Below, in pieces: positions 1-8,610 of a stretch of DNA of 64,000 nucleotides (position 1 is its first letter; the number at the start of each line of letters is the position of its first letter). Source of the DNA: Nocardioides sp. zg-DK7169 (GTDB lineage: Bacteria; Actinomycetota; Actinomycetes; Propionibacteriales; Nocardioidaceae). The stretch is taken from assembly GCF_013155365.1 (NCBI RefSeq), contig NZ_JABJRA010000002.1:1-64000 (forward strand). The letters run 5' to 3'. The notes below the pieces were generated by a model. It had not been told where the DNA came from. It was given only the letters and a program-made list of their open reading frames with translations, and did no database searches. The translations under genes were made by a program, and so were the position numbers.

Positions 1-74
1 GCCTGGAACGACATCCCTGAACAGACCAGGTCGAAGACCTCGTTCACATCGTCGTACGGCACGAACTTCGGCAT
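1..74 (-). CDS. N-terminal fragment of an unknown protein
   Basis: An open frame reads leftward from an ATG at 74 and runs off the window, giving about 24 residues that begin MPKFVPYDDVNEVFDLV and continue CSGMSFQ. In-frame GTG codons lie just upstream, so the start is not certain, and no clear Shine-Dalgarno sequence is visible. The short helical segment ending in GMSFQ could open a helix-turn-helix of a transposase-like protein, but that is a guess. The fragment is too short for family assignment. Confidence 0.35.
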   Translation of the reverse strand, partial: MPKFVPYDDVNEVFDLVCSGMSFQ

Positions 75-117
75 CACCACACCGCCAATCACTCAGCGTT
101 GCTTCGACCGCCTGACT

Positions 118-175
118 CCGCCCTCGACTCGACCGGTAGAAAGTCTCGATTCGACTCGTAGAAGTCTCGACTCAA
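118..175. repeat. Imperfect GTCGAGTCGAG-type repeats
   Basis: The intergenic stretch contains several variants of the words CTCGACTCGA and AAGTCTCGA, separated by GTAGAA-like spacers. Read on the minus strand it contains GAGTCGAGACTTCT and GGTCGAGTCGAGGG. Similar words recur near 48070-48116, so this looks like a dispersed intergenic repeat family rather than coding DNA. Confidence 0.5.
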
Positions 176-177
176 CG

Positions 178-218
178 CACGAGGCCCCCGGCTCGAGGAG
201 CGAGCCGGGGGCCTCGTG
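178..218 (-). terminator. Hairpin terminator after the nucleoside permease operon
   Basis: A perfect 18-bp inverted repeat (178-195 with 201-218, AGGAG loop) lies 17 bases beyond the stop codon of the permease gene ending at 236. No T-run follows, as is common for high-GC actinobacterial terminators. Confidence 0.8.
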
Positions 219-235
219 GGTGCTGCTGAGGGGCG

Positions 236-1531
236 CTAGGACTTTCGGTACGGCAGGCCCACGGCGGCCGGACCGCGGGAGATGCCGACCAGGCCGGCCA
301 CCGCGACCACGGTCACGATGTAGGGCAGCATCAGCATGAACTCGCTCGGCACCGGCGAGCCGATCACCGACAGCACGCCCTGCAGGTTGGACGCGAAGCC
401 GAAGAGCAGCGCGGCCAGGGTGGCGCGGATCGGGTCCCACTTGCCGAAGATCACCGCGGCGAGGGCGATGTAGCCGGCGCCGCCGGTCATCTCGCGGTTG
501 AACTGCTGCACCGACACCAGCGTGTAGAACGCACCGCCCATGCCCGCGATCGCGCCGCCGAGCAGCAGCGTGCGGTAGCGGGTGGCGATCACGTTGATGC
601 CCACGGTGTCCGCGGCCTTGGGGTGCTCGCCGACCGCGCGGACCCGCAGGCCCCACTTGGTGCGGTAGAGCGCCCACGCGACCACGGCGACCGTGACGTA
701 GAGCAGGTAGACGATCGGGGACTGACGGAACAGCACCGGGCCGATGAGCGGGATGTCGCCCAGCACGGGGATCGCGTACGGCGCGAGGCGCGGCGGGCTG
801 TTCAGGGCCTCGGCGTTGGGCGCGAGCACCTGGCCGAACATGAAGCTGGTGAAGCCGATGATCAGCACGTTGAGCACCACACCGACGATGACCTGCTCGA
901 CGTAGTAGCTGATGGCGAAGACGCCCAGGATCAGGGCGACCAGGGCGCCGGCGGCCATCGCGCCGACCACACCGGCCCACGAGGAGCCGATCACCGAGGC
1001 GACCATCGCGGCGGCGAAGGCGCCGGCCAGGAGCTGGCCGTCGATGGCGATGTTGACCACGCCGGCCCGCTCGCCGAGCACGCCGCCGAGGGCGCCGAAC
1101 ACCAGCGGTACGGCGAGCGCGATCGAGCCCGCGATCAGCCCGACGACCGGCAGCGTGCTGCCGGCCGCGGCCCAGGCGAGGAAGCCGATCATCGCGAGGA
1201 TCGCGAAGACGACCACCAGCCAGACGGGGGTGGTCCGGGTGCGCAGGTAGCGGCGGGTGGACTCGGCGGTGATGAGCGCGAGCAGCACGACCATCGTCCA
1301 GGTGGTGCCCATGGCGGGCACGGTCACGTTCGGCAGCTCGAAGAAGTCGTTGCGCGTCGCGAGCCGGAACGTCGTGTCACCCTCCTGCGGCCCGAACAGC
1401 GCCGCGGCGGCCAGGGCGAGGGTGACGACGGCGAGGACGATCGGCGTCTTCTTGCTGACGACGGTGATGACCTCGAGGTCGGCGCTCACCGTGCCCGGGG
1501 ATGAGGCAGGGGCGGGGGCGGGGGTGCTCAC
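236..1531 (-). CDS. Nucleoside ABC transporter permease (second permease)
   Basis: This 431-residue integral membrane protein is a permease of the BMP/RbsC-like superfamily (BPD_transp_2). A short N-terminal tail and a first hydrophobic segment (about residues 20-37) are followed by a hydrophilic insert, then eight or more membrane helices from about residue 65 on; the family signature region includes GERAGVVNIAIDGQLL and AVGEHPKAADTVGIN. The GTG start overlaps the stop of the upstream permease by 4 bases (GTGA), so the two are translationally coupled. With the ATPase and the BMP lipoprotein it forms a complete importer. Pairing with cdd, deoA, add, deoC and punA points to nucleosides, as for B. 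subtilis NupQ; the substrate is inferred from context. Confidence 0.9.
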   Translation of the reverse strand: MSTPAPAPASSPGTVSADLEVITVVSKKTPIVLAVVTLALAAAALFGPQEGDTTFRLATRNDFFELPNVTVPAMGTTWTMVVLLALITAESTRRYLRTRTTPVWLVVVFAILAMIGFLAWAAAGSTLPVVGLIAGSIALAVPLVFGALGGVLGERAGVVNIAIDGQLLAGAFAAAMVASVIGSSWAGVVGAMAAGALVALILGVFAISYYVEQVIVGVVLNVLIIGFTSFMFGQVLAPNAEALNSPPRLAPYAIPVLGDIPLIGPVLFRQSPIVYLLYVTVAVVAWALYRTKWGLRVRAVGEHPKAADTVGINVIATRYRTLLLGGAIAGMGGAFYTLVSVQQFNREMTGGAGYIALAAVIFGKWDPIRATLAALLFGFASNLQGVLSVIGSPVPSEFMLMLPYIVTVVAVAGLVGISRGPAAVGLPYRKS

Positions 1532-2793
1532 GAGGCCTCCTTCGCGGGCAGACGGAAGATCGCCCGGACCAGCGGCGGGGCCGCGATGAACAGCACGATC
1601 AGGGACTGGATGACCAGGACGATGTCGACGGGGATGCCCTGGGATGCCTGCATGGAGAAGCCGCCGGCCTTGAAGGCGCCGAACAGCAGGCCTGCGCCGA
1701 GGATGCCCAGCGGGCTGGAGCGGCCGAGCAGCGCGACGGTGATCGCGTCGAAGCCGATGCCGGCGTCCAGGCCGGAGTTGACGCCGCTGGTGACGGTGCC
1801 GAGCACCTGGTTGCCGGCGGCGAGGCCGACCAGCGAGCCGGCGATCAGCATCGCGAGGACGTAGGTGCGCCCGACGTTGATGCCCGCGGTGCGGGCGGCG
1901 TGCGGGTTCTCCCCGACGGCGCGGAAGCGGTAGCCCAGCGAGGAGCGGTTCAGCAGCCACCAGACCACGACCACCGCGACCAGCGCGAGGACGAAGCCGA
2001 GGTGCAGGTTGAACCGGTCACCGAGGAGCTTGGGCAGCTGGCCCTCGTCGGGGATGGGCTGCGACTGGGGGTTGATCGTGTTCGGCGCCTGGAGCAGGCC
2101 CTGGGTGGAGAGGGCGTAGAGCACCAGGTAGTAGCCGACGTAGTTGAGCATGATCGTGACGATCACCTCGTGGGCGCCGGTGCGGGCCTTCAGCACGCCG
2201 GCGATGCCGGCCCACAGGCCGGCGGCGACCATGCCGGCCAGGATCGAGACGATCAGCAGCAGCGGGAACGGCAGGTTGGCGTTGATGGCCACCCAGCCGG
2301 CGAACGCGCCGCCGATGAGCATCTGGCCGCGACCGCCGATGTTGAACAGGCCGGCGCGGAACGCCAGGCCGACGCCGAGGCCGGCGGCGATCAGCGGACC
2401 GGCGAACTTCAGGGTCTCGGTCAGGGGGCGGATCGCGGTCTGGAAGTCGTCGACGCGGGTGTTGTAGATCGAGCCGCGGAACAGCGCGCCGTACGCCCCC
2501 GAGATCGCCTCCCACGCGGCGGTGAAGAAGTCACCGGGGCGGGCGAAGAGGTACTGCGCGCTCGCGCGGACCTCCTCGTTGGTGGCCAGGATCAGCACCG
2601 AGCCGACCAGGACGGCCAGGAAGACCGAGAGCACGCCGACGGCGGCGTTGCCGGTGGTGATCGAGCGCAGGACGTGGTGCCAGGGTCCGTTGGCGCGGTC
2701 GTCCTCGTCGGGACGGTGCGGCGCCTCCTCGACCTCCGGCGGCGGCGAGCCCTGGGCCTCCGGGGCGGGCTGCGGGTTGTCGGGGTTGCTCAT
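1528..2793 (-). CDS. Nucleoside ABC transporter permease (first permease)
   Basis: This 421-residue permease is homologous to the downstream one, as shown by the shared AVGENPHAARTAGIN motif and the GLFNIGGRGQMLIGG region. It starts with a cytoplasmic Pro/Glu-rich tail of about 35 residues, then a first helix (about 45-67), an extracytoplasmic stretch, and a bundle of further helices. It resembles NupP-type permeases of nucleoside importers. Its ATG overlaps the stop of the ATPase gene by 4 bases, and its own stop overlaps the next start, so ATPase and both permeases form one tightly coupled operon. Confidence 0.9.
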   Translation of the reverse strand: MSNPDNPQPAPEAQGSPPPEVEEAPHRPDEDDRANGPWHHVLRSITTGNAAVGVLSVFLAVLVGSVLILATNEEVRASAQYLFARPGDFFTAAWEAISGAYGALFRGSIYNTRVDDFQTAIRPLTETLKFAGPLIAAGLGVGLAFRAGLFNIGGRGQMLIGGAFAGWVAINANLPFPLLLIVSILAGMVAAGLWAGIAGVLKARTGAHEVIVTIMLNYVGYYLVLYALSTQGLLQAPNTINPQSQPIPDEGQLPKLLGDRFNLHLGFVLALVAVVVVWWLLNRSSLGYRFRAVGENPHAARTAGINVGRTYVLAMLIAGSLVGLAAGNQVLGTVTSGVNSGLDAGIGFDAITVALLGRSSPLGILGAGLLFGAFKAGGFSMQASQGIPVDIVLVIQSLIVLFIAAPPLVRAIFRLPAKEAS

Positions 2794-4304
2794 GCGACGG
2801 CTCCTGCCGGTCGTTCGCCGGTCATCATCAGGCCGAGGACCTCACGGGGGGTGTCGGCCGGGACGATGCCGACGATCCGGCCGCGGTAGAGGACCATGAT
2901 CCGGTCGGCCAGGGCGACCACCTCGTCGAGCTCGGTGGAGACGACGAGGACGGGTACGCCGGCGTCGCGGGTGGCCACGATCTGCTGGTGGATGAACTCG
3001 ATCGACCCCACGTCGACGCCGCGGGTCGGCTGGGCCGCGACCAGCAGGCGCAGGTCGCGGGAGAGCTCGCGTGCGACGACGACCTTCTGCTGGTTGCCGC
3101 CCGAGAGGCGCTCGACCGGCGTCGTGATGCCGGGCGCGCGGACGTCGTACTCGGCGAGCTTCTGGCGGGCGAACTCGTCGCGCTCGCGCAGCTGCAGCGA
3201 GCCGCCGCGGACGAACGGCGCGCTGAAGCTGCGGTCGAGCATGAGGTTCTCGGCGATGCTGAAGGCGCCGACCAGGCCGTCGACCTGACGGTCCTCGGGG
3301 ATGAACCCGACGCCGGCCTCGAGCACCTGGCGCACGCTGCGTCCGACGAGCTCGCGCCCGTCGAGGCGGATGGAACCGTGGACGTGGTCCTGCAGCCCGA
3401 CCAGCGCCTCGGTGAGCTCGGTCTGGCCGTTGCCCTGGACACCGGCCACGGCGAGCACCTCGCCGGCACGGATGGAGAAGCTGAGGTCGTTGAGGTGGAC
3501 CAGGCCGTCCTTGTCGGTCACGGTCAACCCCGAGACGACGAGTGCCTCGTCGCCGAGCTTGGGGGTGTCCTTGCGGACGGTCAGCTCGACCGGGCGGCCG
3601 ACCATCAGCGCGGCGAGCTCGGCGTTGCTGGCGGTGGGCTCGGCCTCGCCGACCACCTTGCCCAGCCGGATCACGGTGATCCGGTCGGCGACCTCGCGGA
3701 CCTCGCGGAGCTTGTGGGTGATGAAGACGATCGCCGTGCCGGACTCGCGCAGCTGGCGCATGATCTGCATCAGCTCGTCGGTCTCCTGCGGGGTCAGCAC
3801 GGCGGTCGGCTCGTCGAAGACGAGGACCTTGGCGTCGCGGGAGAGGGCCTTGATGATCTCGACGCGCTGCTGCACGCCGACCGGCAGGTCCTCGACGACG
3901 GCGTCGGGGTCGACGTGGAAGCCGAACCGGGCGGAGATCTCGCGCACCTTGGCGCGGGCGGCCTCGAGGTCGAGGGAGCCGGCGAAGCCGGTCTCCTCGT
4001 GGCCGAGCATGACGTTCTCGGCCACGGTGAAGACGGGGATCAGCATGAAGTGCTGGTGCACCATGCCGATGCCGGCCGCCATCGCGTCGCCGGGGCCGGC
4101 GAAGTGCTGCACCTCGCCGTCGAGGACGATCTCGCCCTCGTCGGCCTGGTAGAGGCCGTAGAGGACGTTCATCAGGGTGGACTTGCCGGCGCCGTTCTCA
4201 CCCAGCAGGCAGTGGATCTCGCCGGAGTCCACGGTGAGGGAGATGCGGTCGTTGGCGACCAGGCTGCCGAAGCGCTTGGTCACGTTGCGCAGGGCCAGTT
4301 GCAT
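2790..4304 (-). CDS. Nucleoside ABC transporter, duplicated ATPase
   Basis: This 504-residue protein carries two ABC ATPase domains in tandem, as in RbsA/MglA/NupO-type importers. The N-terminal half has Walker A GENGAGKST, signature LPVGVQQRVEI and Walker B VLVFDEPTA. The C-terminal half has the degenerate Walker A typical of the family (GVQGNGQTE), signature LSGGNQQKVV and a Walker B-like LLVAAQPTRGVD where the usual Asp-Glu is lost. It energises the two permeases encoded downstream. A strong hairpin separates it from the upstream lipoprotein gene, which probably lowers its expression relative to the binding protein. Confidence 0.95.
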   Translation of the reverse strand: MQLALRNVTKRFGSLVANDRISLTVDSGEIHCLLGENGAGKSTLMNVLYGLYQADEGEIVLDGEVQHFAGPGDAMAAGIGMVHQHFMLIPVFTVAENVMLGHEETGFAGSLDLEAARAKVREISARFGFHVDPDAVVEDLPVGVQQRVEIIKALSRDAKVLVFDEPTAVLTPQETDELMQIMRQLRESGTAIVFITHKLREVREVADRITVIRLGKVVGEAEPTASNAELAALMVGRPVELTVRKDTPKLGDEALVVSGLTVTDKDGLVHLNDLSFSIRAGEVLAVAGVQGNGQTELTEALVGLQDHVHGSIRLDGRELVGRSVRQVLEAGVGFIPEDRQVDGLVGAFSIAENLMLDRSFSAPFVRGGSLQLRERDEFARQKLAEYDVRAPGITTPVERLSGGNQQKVVVARELSRDLRLLVAAQPTRGVDVGSIEFIHQQIVATRDAGVPVLVVSTELDEVVALADRIMVLYRGRIVGIVPADTPREVLGLMMTGERPAGAVA

Positions 4305-4400
4305 GGGCCGATCCTAGGGAGGACACGTCGGGGCGGGACGGCGCGCGGGCTCGCCGCCGCCGGGGACAGGACACGCGCACCGAGCCGGTGTCCAAGAGAA

Positions 4401-4437
4401 CGGGGGGAGGCCGACCGTGGCGGTCGGCCTCCCCCCG
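4401..4437 (-). terminator. Intra-operon hairpin after the BMP lipoprotein gene
   Basis: A perfect 16-bp stem (4401-4416 with 4422-4437, loop GTGGC) starts 8 bases beyond the lipoprotein stop codon and lies upstream of the transporter ATPase gene. It may stop most transcripts or stabilise the 3' end of the lipoprotein message, giving excess binding protein over transporter. Confidence 0.8.
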
Positions 4438-4444
4438 TCGGAGA

Positions 4445-5533
4445 TCACTGCAGGTAGGACTTCACCTTGATGGAGCCGTCCTGGATCTTGGCGCGGATGT
4501 CGTCGAGCTCCGCAGGCAGGGTGTCGGAGATCTTCGACTCCCAGTTGTGGAACGAGGCGATGTCGACGCCCTCGTTCTCCAGGGTGCCGATGTACGGCGC
4601 GTTGTCGAAGTTGTCGTCCGCGGCGGCCATGAGGGCCTCGTAGGTCGACAGGTCCATCGCCTTCTGGATCGAGGTCAGCGCGAGGTCGGCCGCCTTCGGG
4701 TCCTTCTCGACGATGTCGGAGTCGACGCCGACCAGGGCGGCGTCCGTGCCGGAGTCGGCGATCGCGGTGATCGCGCCCTCGTAGATCGGGCCACCGACGG
4801 GCAGGAGGACGTCGGCGTTCTGGTCGAGCAGCTGCTTGGCGGTGTTGGTGGCCTTCTCGTTGGCCTCGAAGCCGCCGGTGAAGCTGCCGTTCTTGCCGTC
4901 CCAGCCGACGACCTTGACGTCGGCGTCCTTCTGCTCGTTGTAGTAGTCGACGCCCTGCTTGAAGCCGTCCATGAAGATGGTGACGGTCGGGTACGGCTCG
5001 CCGCCGTAGGTGCCGACGACGCCGGTCTTCGAGGTGTCGGCGGCCGCGTAGCCGGCGAGGAACGCCGCCTGCGAGGTGTCGTAGAGCAGCGGCTTGATGT
5101 TGTCGGCGTCCGCGGTGCCGTCGAAGTCGGCGTCGGCCGCGTCGTCGATGAGGATGTAGTCGATGTCGGGGTTGTTGTTCGCCGACTCGATGGTGGCAGC
5201 CGCCAGGGCGAAGCCGACCGAGACGATCGCGTCGCAACCCTCGGCAACGAGGCTCTCGAGGTTCGGGGCGAAGTCGTTCGGGCTGTTGGACTCGACCTCG
5301 ATGAGGTCGGTGCCGAGCTCCTCGGCCGCGCGCTGCACGCCCTCGTAGCCGAGCTGGTTGAACGACTTGTCGTCGAAGCCGCCCGCGTCGGACACGATGC
5401 AGGGGAGGAAGTCGCTGGCCTGGTTGCCGGACTCGTTGTTGTCCTCCTCCGGGGCCTCGCCGCACGCGACGAGTGCGCCGGACGTCGCCAGGACCGCGAC
5501 GCTGCCGATGACGGCCTTCCTCAACTTCTTCAC
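4445..5533 (-). CDS. BMP family nucleoside-binding lipoprotein
   Basis: This 362-residue lipoprotein is the substrate-binding component of the importer. The GTG start is preceded by GGAGG at good spacing. A signal sequence ends in the lipobox LVAC with Cys24, followed by an acidic linker. The body has PnrA/Med/BMP features: VSDAGGFDDKSFNQLGYEGV near the N-terminus, DYILIDDAA, VVGTYGGEPYPTV and a central VGWDGKNGSFTGGF segment. It should be anchored outside the membrane and deliver nucleosides to the permeases. A longer in-frame open stretch upstream is rejected because it lacks a signal-peptide start. Confidence 0.93.
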   Translation of the reverse strand: MKKLRKAVIGSVAVLATSGALVACGEAPEEDNNESGNQASDFLPCIVSDAGGFDDKSFNQLGYEGVQRAAEELGTDLIEVESNSPNDFAPNLESLVAEGCDAIVSVGFALAAATIESANNNPDIDYILIDDAADADFDGTADADNIKPLLYDTSQAAFLAGYAAADTSKTGVVGTYGGEPYPTVTIFMDGFKQGVDYYNEQKDADVKVVGWDGKNGSFTGGFEANEKATNTAKQLLDQNADVLLPVGGPIYEGAITAIADSGTDAALVGVDSDIVEKDPKAADLALTSIQKAMDLSTYEALMAAADDNFDNAPYIGTLENEGVDIASFHNWESKISDTLPAELDDIRAKIQDGSIKVKSYLQ

Positions 5534-5844
5534 ATCTGCCTCCAGATCAGTGGCCCCCACCAGCCGGGGGCAACGCACGCACCGTAGTCGCTGCCGCGAG
5601 TGCTGGTGACCGCTCCGGGGCGCTGGAGCCAAAGGGTTATCGACTTGGAACCTTCGGGGAGGTGTGGGCCGCTCCGGGAGCGGCGTGGGTCACGCGCGGA
5701 GGGCTCGCTGAGCGGTGTGGGTCACTTTCCGCTCGCACCGGGGCCATCACAGGCCGCCTCCGCCGGGACCGCCCCGGATTGCCCTGCCGGGCGGCGTCGG
5801 GGACGCTGTGCTCCCGCGGGTGCGCCGCGGGGGAGGAGACCACC
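5534..5844. promoter_or_regulatory. Divergent control region of importer and cdd-deoA
   Basis: These 311 bases between divergent operons must hold both promoters. Three GTGTGGG-like words occur at 5662-5670, 5683-5693 and 5715-5725; the last two share TGGGTCAC. They could be operator half-sites. No certain -10/-35 pair or open reading frame was identified. Confidence 0.4.
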
Positions 5845-6300
5845 ATGCCCGAGACCCCAGCAGCCCGCCCCACCGACACGTCGGCCGAGCCCTGGCCCGC
5901 GCTGCGCGCCGCCGCCGTCGAGGTGGCCGGGCGCGCGTACGCGCCGTACAGCCGCTATCCCGTGGGGGCCGCGGCCCTGGTCGACGACGGGCGGGTCGTG
6001 GTCGGGTGCAACGTCGAGAACGCCGGGTACGGCGTGACGCTGTGCGCCGAGTGCGGCCTGGTCTCCTCGCTGGTCGCCGGCGGCGGCGGGCGGCTGACGC
6101 ACTTCGTCTGCGTCGACGGGGCGGGGCAGGTGATCATGCCGTGCGGGCGCTGTCGCCAGCTGCTCTTCGAGCACGGCGGGGGCGACCTGCTCGTCTGGAC
6201 CGTCGTCGGGGTGCGGACGATGGCGGAGGTGCTGCCGGACGCCTTCGGCCCCGACGACCTGCGCACCGCCGGGGGCGGGACCGCGGCTACCGGCGCGTAG
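5845..6300 (+). CDS. cdd: Cytidine deaminase
   Basis: This 151-residue protein deaminates cytidine and deoxycytidine to uridine and deoxyuridine in the cytoplasm. The zinc site is visible: CAE with Cys67 and the proton-shuttle Glu69, then PCGRC with Cys100 and Cys103, and the substrate loop NVENAGYG. The third position after Glu differs from the common CAER form (CAEC here), a mild variation. The ATG is preceded by GGGGGAGGAG. It is followed after 10 bases by deoA, so the two are probably co-transcribed, feeding pyrimidine salvage after import by the divergent transporter. Confidence 0.93.
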   Translation: MPETPAARPTDTSAEPWPALRAAAVEVAGRAYAPYSRYPVGAAALVDDGRVVVGCNVENAGYGVTLCAECGLVSSLVAGGGGRLTHFVCVDGAGQVIMPCGRCRQLLFEHGGGDLLVWTVVGVRTMAEVLPDAFGPDDLRTAGGGTAATGA

Positions 6301-6310
6301 GGTCGAAGCC

Positions 6311-7597
6311 ATGTCCGGTCACGACGCCATCGAGGTCATCTCCGCCAAGCGCGACGCCATCGCGCTCACCGACAGCCAGATCGACTGGGTCGTCGACGCC
6401 TACACCCGTGGTGTGGTCGCCGACGAGCAGATGTCGGCGCTCGCGATGGCGATCCTGCTCAACGGCATGGACCGCCGCGAGATCTCCCGCTGGACCGCGG
6501 CGATGATCGCCTCCGGCGAGCGGATGGACTTCTCGACCCTCTCGCGGCCCACCGCGGACAAGCACTCCACCGGCGGCGTCGGCGACAAGATCACGCTGCC
6601 GCTGGCACCGCTGGTCGCCGCGTGCGGAGTCGCGGTCCCGCAGCTGTCCGGGCGCGGCCTGGGCCACACCGGCGGCACCCTGGACAAGCTCGAGGCGATC
6701 CCGGGCTGGCGCGCGACGCTCTCCAACGAGGAGATGCTCGCCCAGCTGGAGTCGATCGGCGCGGTCATCTGCGCGGCCGGCGACGGCCTCGCCCCGGCGG
6801 ACAAGAAGCTCTACGCGCTGCGCGACGTCACCGGCACCGTCGAGGCGATTCCGCTGATCGCCTCCTCGATCATGAGCAAGAAGATCGCCGAGGGCACCGG
6901 CGCGCTGGTCCTCGACGTCAAGGTCGGCTCGGGCGCCTTCATGAAGGACCTGGAGCGGGCCCGCGAGCTCGCCGAGACGATGGTCGCACTGGGCAAGGAC
7001 GCCGGCGTGCACACCGTCGCGCTGCTCACCGACATGGCCACCCCGCTGGGCTACACCGCCGGCAACGCGATCGAGGTCGCCGAGTCGGTCGAGGTGCTCG
7101 CCGGCGGGGGACCGGCCGACGTGGTCGAGCTGACCGTCGCGCTGGCCCGCGAGATGCTCGCCGGGGCAGGCGTCACCGACGTGGACCCCGCCGAGGTGCT
7201 CGCCTCCGGCAGGGCGATGGACGTGTGGCGCGAGATGATCCGCGCCCAGGACGGCGACCCCGACGCCCCGCTGCCGGTGGCCAAGGAGTCGCACGTCGTG
7301 ACCGCTCCGGCCACCGGCGTGCTGACCCGCCTCGACGCGATGTCGGTCGGCCTCGCCGCCTGGCGCCTGGGCGCCGGCCGGGCCCGCAAGGAGGACCCGG
7401 TGCAGGCCGGTGCCGGCGTGGTCTGGCACGCCCGCCCCGGTGACGAGGTCACCGAGGGCCAGCCGCTGCTCACCCTGCTCACCGACGAGCCCGAGCGCTT
7501 CGACCGGGCGCTGGCCTCGCTCGAGGGCGGGTACGACGTGGCGGCCGGAGGCGCGGCGTACGAGCCGGCGCCGCTGGTCATCGACCGGATCGGCTGA
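6311..7597 (+). CDS. deoA: Thymidine phosphorylase
   Basis: This 428-residue enzyme cleaves thymidine or deoxyuridine with phosphate to base and deoxyribose-1-phosphate. It has the family signature SGRGLGHTGGTLDKLE and the phosphate-binding KHSTGGVGDK loop, an N-terminal helical domain, a central alpha/beta domain and a C-terminal domain (from about residue 330) with the usual GRARKEDPVQAGAGV motif. Length is normal. It sits 10 bases after cdd; products of cytidine deaminase are its substrates. Confidence 0.95.
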   Translation: MSGHDAIEVISAKRDAIALTDSQIDWVVDAYTRGVVADEQMSALAMAILLNGMDRREISRWTAAMIASGERMDFSTLSRPTADKHSTGGVGDKITLPLAPLVAACGVAVPQLSGRGLGHTGGTLDKLEAIPGWRATLSNEEMLAQLESIGAVICAAGDGLAPADKKLYALRDVTGTVEAIPLIASSIMSKKIAEGTGALVLDVKVGSGAFMKDLERARELAETMVALGKDAGVHTVALLTDMATPLGYTAGNAIEVAESVEVLAGGGPADVVELTVALAREMLAGAGVTDVDPAEVLASGRAMDVWREMIRAQDGDPDAPLPVAKESHVVTAPATGVLTRLDAMSVGLAAWRLGAGRARKEDPVQAGAGVVWHARPGDEVTEGQPLLTLLTDEPERFDRALASLEGGYDVAAGGAAYEPAPLVIDRIG

Positions 7598-7644
7598 CCC
7601 GGACCCCTCGCGCCGGGCGGCACGGCTGCCTAGCATCGTGGGGC

Positions 7645-8601
7645 ATGGACGTGACCGCCTGGCTGCTGGACGGTGATCCAGCGGTCCGCTGGCAGACGCT
7701 GCGCGACGTCGTCGGCGCGCCCGAGGACGAGGTGGCCCTCGAGCGGGCGCGCGTCGCCACCGAGGGCTGGGGCGCGCGGCTGCTGGAGCTGCGTGGTGCC
7801 GACGGCCTGTGGGCGGGCGGCGCGTGCTTCCCGCGCTCGGTCCTCGACGCCTGGCGCGCCGGCCTCGAGCCCGACTTCTCCGAGGGCCAGCCGTGGACGG
7901 CGACCCTCCCGCAGCTCGCACTGCTGCGTGAGCTGGGCCTGGACCCCGGGAGCGAGGTGGCCCGGCAGGTGGTCGCGCAGGTCGCCGCGGGCTGCCGCTG
8001 GGAGCACGACGACGAGGCCTTCTTCGACGGGGAGGTCGAGGCCTGCATCAACGGGCGCACGCTGGCGATCGGGGCGTACTTCGGTGCCGACGTGGACGCC
8101 CTGGCCGCCCGGCTGCTCGACGACCAGCTCGGGGACGGCGGCTGGAACTGCTGGACCGAGCACGGCGCCACCGTCTCGTCGTTCGACTCCACGATCTGCG
8201 TGCTCGAGGGGCTCCGCGAGGTCGAGGCGGCGCACGGGTCGCCCGCCGTCACGGAGGCTCGTCGCCGCGGGGAGGAGTACCTGCTGGAGCGCGGGCTGTT
8301 CCGCAGCCTGCGCACCGGCGAGGTGCCGGAGCAGCGGTGGCTGGAGCCGGCGTACCCGACCCGGTGGCACTACGACGTGCTGCGCGCCCTGGACCACCTG
8401 CGCGCGGCCGGCGGCTCCCCGGACCCGCGCGCGGCCGAGGCCGTCGCGCTGGTCCGGGACAAGCAGCAGGCGGACGGCAGGTGGCTGCTCGAGCGCGTGC
8501 ACCCGGGGGAGAGTGACCTCCTCATCGAGGAGGCGGGGCGCCCGAGCCGCTGGACCACGCTGCGAGCGCTGCGGGTGCTGGACTGGTACGACGGGCGCTG
8601 A
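7645..8601 (+). CDS. Prenyltransferase/squalene-cyclase repeat-like protein
   Basis: This 318-residue soluble protein is often annotated as squalene-cyclase-like in actinobacteria. It has repeated helix pairs with motifs such as LRGADGLWAGGACFPRS, LGDGGWNCWTEHGA and KQQADGRWLLE, consistent with an alpha/alpha toroid. No complete catalytic DXDD motif of squalene-hopene cyclases is seen, and the protein is half their length, so terpene cyclisation is unlikely. It follows deoA by 47 bases and ends 9 bases before the convergent oxidoreductase gene. Its biochemical role is unknown. Confidence 0.65.
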   Translation: MDVTAWLLDGDPAVRWQTLRDVVGAPEDEVALERARVATEGWGARLLELRGADGLWAGGACFPRSVLDAWRAGLEPDFSEGQPWTATLPQLALLRELGLDPGSEVARQVVAQVAAGCRWEHDDEAFFDGEVEACINGRTLAIGAYFGADVDALAARLLDDQLGDGGWNCWTEHGATVSSFDSTICVLEGLREVEAAHGSPAVTEARRRGEEYLLERGLFRSLRTGEVPEQRWLEPAYPTRWHYDVLRALDHLRAAGGSPDPRAAEAVALVRDKQQADGRWLLERVHPGESDLLIEEAGRPSRWTTLRALRVLDWYDGR

Positions 8602-8610
8602 CCGGGGAGG

